From: Nitratireductor alexandrii
Lineage (GTDB): Bacteria; Pseudomonadota; Alphaproteobacteria; Rhizobiales; Rhizobiaceae
NCBI RefSeq assembly: GCF_004000215.1
Contig: NZ_RBVY01000007.1
Location: forward strand, 62,001-126,000
Direction of reading: 5' to 3'
Length of the DNA: 64,000 bases
Below, in pieces: positions 53,857 through 61,826 of this stretch (the first letter of the stretch is position 1; every line of letters starts with the position of its first letter). Made by a program: the position numbers and the translations under genes. Under the pieces are notes generated by a model, which was given only the letters and a program-made list of their open reading frames with translations, was not told the DNA's origin and did not search any database.

Positions 53857-55749
53857 CTATCCCACGATGCGCAGATTGGACAATTCGTCGGCGATTTCCT
53901 CGAATTTTTCCGCGAGATTGCCGCCGGTAGCGTTCCAGTACAGCTTCGCCGCCTTGGACGGATTGTCCGGATCCTTGCGGAAGCGGGATTCCGATGCGCA
54001 TTCCTTCAGCGCCTGGATGGCGTCCCTTTCGCCCGACTTGCTTTCGCTCAGGTCGAGCGACACGGTCATCAGGATCAGCCCCTCGGACTTGGCGTTGTCG
54101 CAGAGCTGCTGCATGTGGTCGTTCATGGCCGCCGTGTAGTTGTCGTTATAATAGCCGGACTTGTTGATGCCGGTGCCGGTTCCCATGAACAGCCGGGTGA
54201 AGGAGGCGCCGGGTTGGGACTTTGCGGTGTAGCCGTAGGCGGAATAGATCGATTTGTTGTCGGCATCGTCGGAATGACCGAGCGAGCCGGGGGTGTAGTA
54301 GGTGTTTTCCCCGTCGGTCAGCACGATCACCACCTTGTCGTTGCCGTTTTCGGAATCGGGCCGACCTTCGCTGAAGGGGGCGGCGCCGGAAACGACGCGC
54401 CAGCCCCAGGCCAGGCCTTCGGGTACATTGGTGCCTCCGTTGGGGCTCATGTCGTCGATCGCATCGTTGATCTCGTCGAGGCCCGCGGTCGTGGTTACGT
54501 CGACCAGCGGCGTGATCGGCTTGGTCGTGCACGAATAGTTGGGGCCTTCGCCGTTGCCGGCCGCGCTGGAGGACGAAGAGGGCGTGAAATATTTCCACAT
54601 GAAGCCCTGCCGGTAGGCCGAGTTGCCCGACGTCGCGTCCGACCAGTAGCTGTTCGACGCCCGCCCGCCATAGGTCAGGTCGGTCTCGTCGGGCGCGAAC
54701 ATGGGCACGAACAGCGTCGCCGGGGTGCTCTTGTTCGGCGCCGCATCGTTGGTGTTGTACGGATAGGGGCGGGCTTCCACACAGCCTTGCCAGTTGGCGT
54801 AGGAACCATAGGTGTATGTGTATTCGCCGTTGTCGACCCAGCCGTATCTCTTACACCTGCCCCTCCTATAGCGGGTACAAACATATTCCCAGTTGCTTTC
54901 CCAGGTGCTGCCCGTGATGCGCTGCATCTCGTCGAGGAGGGTGAACCGGGTGACGACGGCACCGTCTTCGTCCTGCCAGCCGTCGCCGCTCTTGACGTAG
55001 ACCCCGCCCGCCGGCACGACCTTCTTGTCGTTCGGCATCGTCGACCAGTCGAAATTCTCGTGGTGGATCGGCGAGCGGCCCTCGGTATCCATCCAGTCCG
55101 CGCCGGCATTGCCCGGCCCGACATTGACGGAGGCGGCGAACGGCACCAGTCCGAACTGAACCGGCTTGGCCACCTGTTTCATCTGTTCGGCTTCGTCGGC
55201 GAGCTTCTTGACGAGCTGTTTGGCGGCGTCCTTGAGCAGCGAGATGCGCTTCTTGCCGGATCCCGAACCCTTATAGTCCATCGAGCCCGAATTATCGAGC
55301 ACCAGAGCCACCTCGAGCGTGTTCTTCAGCCTGACCTGGGTCTTGGCGGCAAAATTGATCTCGCCGATTTCGGCGCCCAGCAGATTGCCGAAGGCCGACA
55401 GGAAATAGGGCTCGTAGGGGTGTTCGGCCTCGATGGTCAAAAGACCGCCGCCCTGCTTGCTCGCGGGCAGGATGACGTTGAACTTGGTCTTTGAGGTGTC
55501 GGCGTCGGGCATATTGGCCTTGAAGAAGGCGAGCGCGTATCGTTTGGCCTCGTCCTCGTCGGCGCCTTCCACGATGCGGCGGGCCGTGGCGATCCCGGCC
55601 GCGTCGAGCGCGTTCAAGGTGGTGGCGCGCTGACGGGTGATCTCGGCATAGTCGATCGCCAGCGCCAGCCCGCCCATGATCGGCACGATGGCGATGGCTG
55701 TGGCGATCATGTAGTCGCCGCGTCTGTCGCGAAGGAACTTCCGAAGCAT
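53857..55749 (-). CDS. TadG-like pilus-assembly-associated protein with vWA domain
   Basis: A 630-residue protein. Residues 1-45 form a TadE/G-type N terminus: LRDRRGDYMIATAIAIVPIM, a class of leader and membrane segment cut or anchored at the inner membrane. A von Willebrand factor A domain begins near 145 with an intact MIDAS motif, LDNSGSMD (residues 151-158). A large Tyr/Gly/Cys-rich insertion of about 280 residues precedes TNVPEGLAWGWRVVS and VIVLTDGENTYYTPG. No other tad genes are in the window, so it is an orphan, common in rhizobia. Confidence 0.85.
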   Translation of the reverse strand: MLRKFLRDRRGDYMIATAIAIVPIMGGLALAIDYAEITRQRATTLNALDAAGIATARRIVEGADEDEAKRYALAFFKANMPDADTSKTKFNVILPASKQGGGLLTIEAEHPYEPYFLSAFGNLLGAEIGEINFAAKTQVRLKNTLEVALVLDNSGSMDYKGSGSGKKRISLLKDAAKQLVKKLADEAEQMKQVAKPVQFGLVPFAASVNVGPGNAGADWMDTEGRSPIHHENFDWSTMPNDKKVVPAGGVYVKSGDGWQDEDGAVVTRFTLLDEMQRITGSTWESNWEYVCTRYRRGRCKRYGWVDNGEYTYTYGSYANWQGCVEARPYPYNTNDAAPNKSTPATLFVPMFAPDETDLTYGGRASNSYWSDATSGNSAYRQGFMWKYFTPSSSSSAAGNGEGPNYSCTTKPITPLVDVTTTAGLDEINDAIDDMSPNGGTNVPEGLAWGWRVVSGAAPFSEGRPDSENGNDKVVIVLTDGENTYYTPGSLGHSDDADNKSIYSAYGYTAKSQPGASFTRLFMGTGTGINKSGYYNDNYTAAMNDHMQQLCDNAKSEGLILMTVSLDLSESKSGERDAIQALKECASESRFRKDPDNPSKAAKLYWNATGGNLAEKFEEIADELSNLRIVG

Positions 55750-55868
55750 CGTCTTTGCACCCCTGCAATCCTATGACTGAGGGAGAATGACAGAAGCCCG
55801 CTAAAATGCGGTTTGTGCAAAGGCTCGAATTGTCGAATAGAGGTTCAGGCGCCGTTAACCCTGCGCCG

Positions 55869-57086
55869 TCAGGCGACCCGCCCTATGCCGGACCGCACGC
55901 GCCGCGGCGGCGAGAAGCGGTCGCCGACCATGAGATCGATGCCCAGATCGAGCAGGTTGACCGCGTCCTCGTCATTCGACACGCCGGTCGCGATCACCTG
56001 GATCCCGCTCTCGGCGGCGGCGTTGATAATGTCGAGCCCGGCCGGGTCTCGGCGGCGCTTTTTGGTGCGGTCGAGCAGCCGGTCCGCCTCCAGCTTCAGA
56101 TGACCGACCTGCAGCCCGCGCAGGGCGGGCAGCGCCTTCGTCGACCCGTCCCAGCCCTCGGCGGCGAGTGCCACGCCGGTTTCCAGCAACGTCTCCAGTG
56201 CCTCGCGCAAAGGCGCAGCCGCATCGGTCAGTACGGCGGACGGCACCGACAACACCACAAGCCGGCTCAGCGGCGGATGCAAGGTCAGGAACTCGATCGC
56301 CCGACGCAGCTCGTCGCCGTCCTGCAAAAGGCTTTCGGAGATCGGACAGTGCAGCGGCGTCGCCTCGCCGTCTGTTCCCAAAAGGCGGCGCGCGGCTTCC
56401 GCGGCGCGGCTTATCAGGAGACGTTCCAGCCTGGCGCGCGGCAGATCGGCGTTGTCGGCGATCCGGCCGACATTGACCGTTTCGCCGTTTTCCAGCGCGA
56501 TCAACACGAAGACGTCGAAACCGGCGGCCGCGTTGGCGCTGACGGAAACGATCGGTTGCAGGCTGAGCTCCAGGCGCTCCTGGGTCAGCGCGCGCGACAG
56601 GGCAAGCTCGACGGCGCGGTCGTCCTGGTTGGTTTGACCGGCGGGCTCGGTTTGCGCCGGTTTCGGCCGGACGGCGGTGATGGACACAACGTTGGGCGTG
56701 TCCGCCTCGCGCTCGTCGCGTTCGGCGACCCGTTGCGACAGCGTTTCGATTTCGCCGCGAATGGTTTCCTGCATCTGCGCGATCGTGCCGGCGCTGGAAC
56801 TGCTCGTCGAGGCCACCTGCCTCAGGGCGTGGTCGACGGAGCGCAGCAGGATTTCGAACTGGTCGGCGATGCGTTTGGCGCGCAAATGGGCGACAAGCGC
56901 CAACACCAGGGCAAGAAGCGAGGCCGCGAGCGCGGCGCCGGCGAGCAGGACGGCGGTCGAGACCGCGCCCTCGGCGGCGTGAGCGGGCGTCGGTCCGGCC
57001 GTCAAGGCTGCCGCGAGCAGGCCGGCAGCCACCCGGACGCGGCTTTTGCCCCGATCATTTTTCCCGCACAGGCGCGTCACGGCCAA
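55869..57086 (-). CDS. Degenerate EAL-domain protein, membrane-anchored
   Basis: About 405 residues. A signal-like start is followed by a hydrophobic helix (STAVLLAGAALAASLLALVL), a short coiled-coil linker and an EAL fold at about 165-400. The catalytic motifs are lost: the EAL position reads LELSLQP, DDFGTG is replaced by AEGWDG, and LKID by LKLE. It should therefore not cleave cyclic di-GMP and may instead bind it or act as a scaffold. The start is uncertain; TTG 57086, six bases after GGAG, is preferred to the open frame from 57257, which would overlap the HAD gene start. Confidence 0.75.
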   Translation of the reverse strand: MAVTRLCGKNDRGKSRVRVAAGLLAAALTAGPTPAHAAEGAVSTAVLLAGAALAASLLALVLALVAHLRAKRIADQFEILLRSVDHALRQVASTSSSSAGTIAQMQETIRGEIETLSQRVAERDEREADTPNVVSITAVRPKPAQTEPAGQTNQDDRAVELALSRALTQERLELSLQPIVSVSANAAAGFDVFVLIALENGETVNVGRIADNADLPRARLERLLISRAAEAARRLLGTDGEATPLHCPISESLLQDGDELRRAIEFLTLHPPLSRLVVLSVPSAVLTDAAAPLREALETLLETGVALAAEGWDGSTKALPALRGLQVGHLKLEADRLLDRTKKRRRDPAGLDIINAAAESGIQVIATGVSNDEDAVNLLDLGIDLMVGDRFSPPRRVRSGIGRVA

Positions 57087-57237
57087 ACCCGTCTCCACTC
57101 CGTCCACAGGCTGCAGTTTCCCATGAGCGGCGCGCCAGGTTAAGCGAAACCTGATGACACGGTGAACCGGTTCGGTTAATTCCCGGTGCCGAGCGCGCCC
57201 GTCCGGGCGGGTGTCCCCGATCCGCAGGCGGAGTTTC

Positions 57238-58098
57238 ATGTCCAACTTACCGATCACGCTCGACAGGCTCGACGATATTAGCGGGCGCTACCGCGTGATC
57301 CTGTGCGATGTATGGGGCGTGGTTCACAACGGCGTCCATGTTTTCGCCGACGCGGTTGCCGCGTTGCAGCGCGCACGCCATGCCGGAAAGATCGTCGTGC
57401 TGGTGACCAACGCGCCGCGTCCGCGACGGGAGGTGGAGGTGCAGTTGCGCGCGCTCGGCGTTCCGGCCGACGCCTATGACCGGCTGGTCACCTCGGGCGA
57501 TGCCACCCGCGACCTGATCCGCTCCGGTCCGCGGCGGGTGTTCCATCTCGGCGCGGAGCGCGACCTGCCGCTGTTTGACGGGATCGATGTCGAACTCGTC
57601 GAGGAGCCGGAGGCGTCCGCGGTGATATGCACCGGCTTCGTCGACGACGAAACCGAAGGCCCGGACGATTATGCCGAGATGCTGATGCGCTTTCGCGCCC
57701 GCGACCTGCCGATGGTGTGCGCCAATCCCGACATCGTGGTGGAACGCGGCGACCGGCTCGTGTGGTGCGCGGGCGCGCTGGCGCGCGACTACGGGCTGCG
57801 CGGCGGCCGGACCCTGATCGCCGGCAAGCCGCACCGCCCGATCTACGAACTGGCGCTGGCCGAGGCGAGCGAGATCGCCGGAGAACCGATCGGCGCCGAC
57901 CGGGCGCTCGCGATTGGCGACGGCATCCTGACCGACATCAAGGGCGCCGCGCAGAACGATATCGACGCGCTTTACATTTCCGGCGGCATTCATGCGCGCG
58001 ATTACGGCGAGCCCGGCCGGCCCGACCCGGAGCGGCTCGCAGCCTTTCTCGCCAAGCATGGCCACGACCCGGTCGCGGTCATGCCGCATTTGCGCTGA
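57238..58098 (+). CDS. HAD-superfamily class IIA hydrolase (TIGR01459 type)
   Basis: A 286-residue HAD hydrolase. Motif I is ILCDVWGVVHNGVH (about residues 22-35), motif II VLVTNAPRPRREV, motif III AGKPHRPIYE and motif IV ALAIGDGILTDIKGA. This set defines the TIGR01459 group, which lies next to ribF in many alphaproteobacteria, as here. A role as a phosphatase in flavin or sugar-phosphate metabolism is possible but unproven. ATG 57238; the frame is open to 57211. Confidence 0.88.
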   Translation: MSNLPITLDRLDDISGRYRVILCDVWGVVHNGVHVFADAVAALQRARHAGKIVVLVTNAPRPRREVEVQLRALGVPADAYDRLVTSGDATRDLIRSGPRRVFHLGAERDLPLFDGIDVELVEEPEASAVICTGFVDDETEGPDDYAEMLMRFRARDLPMVCANPDIVVERGDRLVWCAGALARDYGLRGGRTLIAGKPHRPIYELALAEASEIAGEPIGADRALAIGDGILTDIKGAAQNDIDALYISGGIHARDYGEPGRPDPERLAAFLAKHGHDPVAVMPHLR

Positions 58099-58114
58099 GG
58101 GGTGTCGGGCACGG

Positions 58115-59110
58115 ATGCCGCACATGAACCAGACCGGTTTCGCCCGCCTTGCCGATGTCGCCGACTTGCCGTCCGGCTGGCGCGGCGGCGTGGTTGCGAT
58201 CGGCAATTTCGACGGCGTCCATCGCGGTCACCAGGTCGTTCTGGGCAGGGCATTGGCCGAAGCGAAGCAGCGCGACGCTCCGGCTCTGGCGCTGACCTTC
58301 GAGCCGCATCCGCGCACGCTGTTCCGCCCCGAGGAGCCGGTCTTCCGGCTGACGCCGGCGCCGCTCAAGGCCGGGCTTCTGGCCGCCATCGGTTTCGACG
58401 CGGTCGTCGAGCAACGCTTTGACCGCGCCTTCGCCGACCAGGATGCCGAGCAATTCGTCCAGCATGTGCTGGTCGGCGGCCTGGGCATCGCCCATGCCGT
58501 GACCGGTTTCGACTTTCATTTCGGCCGCAACCGCCAGGGCGATCCGGCCTATCTGAAGGCGTCGGGCGCGCGCCACGGCTTCGCGGTCACGCTGGTCGAC
58601 GCCTTCGGCGACGAGGGTGGCGAGATCATCTCGTCGAGCCGCATCCGCGGGCTTTTGGTCGAGGGCGAGGTGGCGGCCGCCGCCGGCCTGCTCGGCTATC
58701 GCCATACGGTCGAGGCCGAGGTGGTGCGCGGCAAGCAGCTCGGCCGCACGCTCGGCTTTCCCACCGCCAATATGGCGCTGCCGCCGCAGACCGCGCTGCG
58801 GCACGGCATCTACGCGGTGCGCCTGCGCCGCGCCGACGGCAGCCTGCACGACGGCGTGGCGAGCTTCGGCCGGCGTCCCACGGTCGATGACAATGGCGCG
58901 CCGCTGCTGGAGACCTTCATTTTCGATTTCGACGGCGACCTATACGGGGAGACCTGCCGGGTGTCGCTGTTCGGTTTCCTGCGCGGCGAGGAGAAATTCG
59001 CCGATCTCGAGGCGTTGTGCGAGCAGATGCGCCGCGACGAGGCCGAGGCGAGGGCGTTGCTGTCGGGCGTGCGCCCGCTTTCCGAGCTTGACGGCGGGAT
59101 CGCCTTTTGA
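58115..59110 (+). CDS. ribF: Bifunctional riboflavin kinase / FAD synthetase
   Basis: A 331-residue enzyme converting riboflavin to FMN and FAD. The N-terminal nucleotidyltransferase domain has VVAIGNFDGVHRGHQVVLGR (about residues 26-45) and SSSRIRGLL. The C-terminal kinase domain has GRTLGFPTANM and VASFGRRPTVDD. ATG 58115 or ATG 58124 could be the start; both are within 27 bases of the HAD gene stop. It is commonly followed by ileS; here three other genes intervene. Confidence 0.93.
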   Translation: MPHMNQTGFARLADVADLPSGWRGGVVAIGNFDGVHRGHQVVLGRALAEAKQRDAPALALTFEPHPRTLFRPEEPVFRLTPAPLKAGLLAAIGFDAVVEQRFDRAFADQDAEQFVQHVLVGGLGIAHAVTGFDFHFGRNRQGDPAYLKASGARHGFAVTLVDAFGDEGGEIISSSRIRGLLVEGEVAAAAGLLGYRHTVEAEVVRGKQLGRTLGFPTANMALPPQTALRHGIYAVRLRRADGSLHDGVASFGRRPTVDDNGAPLLETFIFDFDGDLYGETCRVSLFGFLRGEEKFADLEALCEQMRRDEAEARALLSGVRPLSELDGGIAF

Positions 59111-59229
59111 GGTGCCTGGACCTGATCCAGGACGCGCCGACACGCGTATGTGAGTGGCGATTAAGAGATGTTTCAGCCTATTGGGATTGAGATAGTGCGG
59201 CCGAACGGCGAAATGGGGCAAATACCGTT

Positions 59230-60027
59230 ATGACATACAGGATTTTTGGCACGATGCTGGCCGCGGGACTGGTGCTCGCAGCCTCCGAGGCGAAGGCGGA
59301 GGCCTGGTGGTCGGGCGACTGGCATTTGACCGTCGGCGTGGCGCTGTTCACCGCTCCGGATTTCGAAGGCGCCAAGGATTATCTGTTTTCGGCCTCGCCG
59401 CTGATCTCGCTCGGCCGGGCCGGCAGTGAAACCCGCTTTTCCTCGCGCAACGACAATATTTCGCTGGCGTTCATCGATACCGGCGATTTCCGCGCCGGCG
59501 CGACCGGCAAAATCCTGTTCGGCCGCGATTCCGCCGACTATGCGCCGCTTGTCGGGCTCAGCGACGTGCGCTGGGGCGGCGAGGCCGGCCTGTTCGCGGA
59601 AGCCTACCCGCTCGATTGGCTGCGCATTCGCGGCGAGGTGCGCCACGGCATCCGCTCCCATAGCGGCGTGGTCGCCGATCTTGCCGCCGACGCCTTCGTG
59701 GATATCACGCCGGCCGTGCGGCTGTCGGGCGGCCCGCGGCTTTCCTTTGCCACCGGCGGTTATTTCGACGCCTATTACGGCGTCAACGCGGTCGAATCCG
59801 CGGCAACCGGGCTGGCCGTCTACGATCCGGACGGCGGCCTCAAATCGGCTGGCGTTGGCGGCGCGGTCACCTGGAAGACGACCGAGAAGATAACCACCAG
59901 CGTGTTTGCCGAATATACGCGCCTGCTCGGCCCGGCCGCCGATTCCAGCATCGTGCGCCAGACCGGCTCGGCCGATCAGGTGTTGGTCGGCGCCTCGGCC
60001 ACCTATCGTTTCGACTTTTCCATGTAG
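59230..60027 (+). CDS. MipA/OmpV family outer-membrane protein
   Basis: A 265-residue protein with a signal peptide at residues 1-23 (MTYRIFGTMLAAGLVLAASE, ending KAEA). The mature part is rich in alternating aromatic and small residues and ends ATYRFDFSM, with the C-terminal Phe signature of a beta-barrel. The opening WHLTVGVALFTAPDFEGAKD is typical of MipA/OmpV proteins, which scaffold murein enzymes or act as outer-membrane channels. It has its own short upstream region, 119 bases after ribF. Confidence 0.87.
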   Translation: MTYRIFGTMLAAGLVLAASEAKAEAWWSGDWHLTVGVALFTAPDFEGAKDYLFSASPLISLGRAGSETRFSSRNDNISLAFIDTGDFRAGATGKILFGRDSADYAPLVGLSDVRWGGEAGLFAEAYPLDWLRIRGEVRHGIRSHSGVVADLAADAFVDITPAVRLSGGPRLSFATGGYFDAYYGVNAVESAATGLAVYDPDGGLKSAGVGGAVTWKTTEKITTSVFAEYTRLLGPAADSSIVRQTGSADQVLVGASATYRFDFSM

Positions 60028-60106
60028 GCCTCGGCCGCCGTGCCGGGGCCCTCCGTCACGGCAGCGTGATTTCACCCGTCCGCGAAACCGACTAAGACAC
60101 GCGGCC

Positions 60107-60871
60107 ATGACACGACGCGCGCCGGCCACGCACCAAGCCCAAGCCGAACCGGGGCTGCGCCCGCCCGGCATGGCCGATCGCGTGCTGATCACCGGCGCCA
60201 CGTCGGGCATCGGGCTTGCGCTCGCCAACCGGCTTTCGCAGCGCGGGCGGCTGCTTTTGACCGGGCGGAGCCCCGATGAGGCGGTGCGGTCGGTGTTGCC
60301 GGCCGATGCCGCCTATGCGCGGGCGGACCAGTCCGCTCCCGAGGCGGCGGTGGCCGAGATCGAGGCCGCGCTTGCCCGGCTCGGCTGGGACGGGCTCGAC
60401 CTGGCGGTGCTCAATGCCGGCATCGGCTTCGTCGGCGATCCGGCAGACGAGCCGGCCGCGCGCCTGCGCGCCACGCTCGATGCCAATCTGGTCGCGGCCG
60501 TGCTGATCAGCCGTGCGCTCTACCCGCGTCTTGCCTTCGGCCGGGGACGGCTGGTGCTCGTCGGTTCGACGGCACGGCGCGGCGCGGCGGATTTCGCCGG
60601 CTATGCCGCCTCGAAGGCCGGCCTGCACGGATTGGCGCGCGCGCTCGCCGAGGAATGGCGCGGTCGGGTCGCGGTCAAAATCGTCCATCCCGGCCCGACG
60701 GCGACCGCGATGCACGCCAAGGCCGGCCACGATCCCGGCCGGTTTGCGCGCCTGTTCGCCTCCCCGGAGACGATGGCGATGCTGATCGAGCGTGCAGCCG
60801 GTTCGGCCCGGCCGGCAACGACGGTGTCGTTTGCTCGCTTTGCCTGGCGACGGGCGCCGAAGCCGCGATGA
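60107..60871 (+). CDS. Short-chain dehydrogenase/reductase 1
   Basis: A 254-residue SDR. The cofactor loop is LITGATSGIGLAL (about residues 27-39), NAGIG follows near 103, and the active site is YAASK (AGYAASKAGLHGLA) near 165 with an upstream Ser in VGSTARRG. The start could be ATG 60107 or MADRVLITG 21 codons in. It overlaps the next SDR by four bases (ATGA), so the two form a co-translated pair. Confidence 0.87.
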   Translation: MTRRAPATHQAQAEPGLRPPGMADRVLITGATSGIGLALANRLSQRGRLLLTGRSPDEAVRSVLPADAAYARADQSAPEAAVAEIEAALARLGWDGLDLAVLNAGIGFVGDPADEPAARLRATLDANLVAAVLISRALYPRLAFGRGRLVLVGSTARRGAADFAGYAASKAGLHGLARALAEEWRGRVAVKIVHPGPTATAMHAKAGHDPGRFARLFASPETMAMLIERAAGSARPATTVSFARFAWRRAPKPR

Positions 60872-61608
60872 AACGCGCCCTGGTCACGGGAGCAACGCAC
60901 GGGCTCGGTCGCGCCTTGGCCGCGCTGCTGGTCGAACGCGGCTATGCGGTGGTTGCGGTCGACCGCGTGGCGGGCGCGGGCCGGGCCGGCGTGACCGATC
61001 TTGTGTGCGACCTTGCCGATCGCGACGCCGTCGACCGGATGCTGCCGGGCCTGATAGAGGCCGGCCCGTTCGATCTCGCGTTCTTCAATGCGGGCGTCAG
61101 CGCCACCGGCCGGTTCGAGGAGATTCCGGCTGCGGCCTATCGCCGGCTTTTGACCGTGAACGCCGAAACGCCGATGGTGATGGCTGCCGCGTTGATGAAG
61201 GCCGGCGCGGTGCGCGGCGGGCTGTGCTTCGTGTCGTCGCTGTCGCATTTCACCGGTTATCCCGGCGCGGCCGCCTACGCCGCCTCCAAGGACGCGCTCG
61301 CCGTCTATGCCAGAAGCGTCCGAAAACCCTTCGCCCGCAGGGGCGTTTCGGTCACGCTCGCCTGCCCGGGGCCGCTCAAGACCGAGCATGCGGCCCGGCA
61401 CGCGCCCGACGGCGCGGACGAAACCATGCGCCTGGAACCGGCCATGGCGGCGCGGGTCATCCTCGACGCGGCGATCAGCGGCCGGCGCCTGGTGGTTCCC
61501 GGACGCAGGGCGCGGCTGGTCGCGCTCGCCGGGCGCCTGCGACCGCAGGCCGTCACACGCTGGATGCGGCGTCTGGTGTTCGAGCGGCTCGGGCGCGCGG
61601 TGTGGTGA
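60868..61608 (+). CDS. Short-chain dehydrogenase/reductase 2
   Basis: A 246-residue SDR, starting MKRALVTGATHGLGRALAAL. It has the glycine motif GATHGLG, NAGVSATG near residue 73, and the catalytic Ser and YAASK (SSLSHFTGYPGAAAYAASKD) near 115-137. Overlap with the first SDR suggests a heteromer or consecutive reactions. Substrate unknown. It ends 218 bases before ileS, an interval in which I see no gene. Confidence 0.87.
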   Translation: MKRALVTGATHGLGRALAALLVERGYAVVAVDRVAGAGRAGVTDLVCDLADRDAVDRMLPGLIEAGPFDLAFFNAGVSATGRFEEIPAAAYRRLLTVNAETPMVMAAALMKAGAVRGGLCFVSSLSHFTGYPGAAAYAASKDALAVYARSVRKPFARRGVSVTLACPGPLKTEHAARHAPDGADETMRLEPAMAARVILDAAISGRRLVVPGRRARLVALAGRLRPQAVTRWMRRLVFERLGRAVW

Positions 61609-61826
61609 ATTGCGCTCTTTATTCTCGCCGCCGGCTCGGCTAAAGAACGCCATCATGTGGAAAAGCGCTCGCCTTCGCCGGATTGCGATACGAATTACGG
61701 GCCCGGCCCTGCGGGCGGCCTGAGGCTGCCGGAAGGTCCGGGTAGTTCTGCGCCTCGCGCATCCCCTTCGTTCTTTTCAGCCCGGCCCGGGCGCCACAGC
61801 CCCGCGGCCACCGACACGGCGAGACC

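Noticed and set aside
53641-55494. 617-codon plus-strand frame over the TadG-like gene
   Set aside because: Shadow of a gene with clear TadG and vWA motifs.
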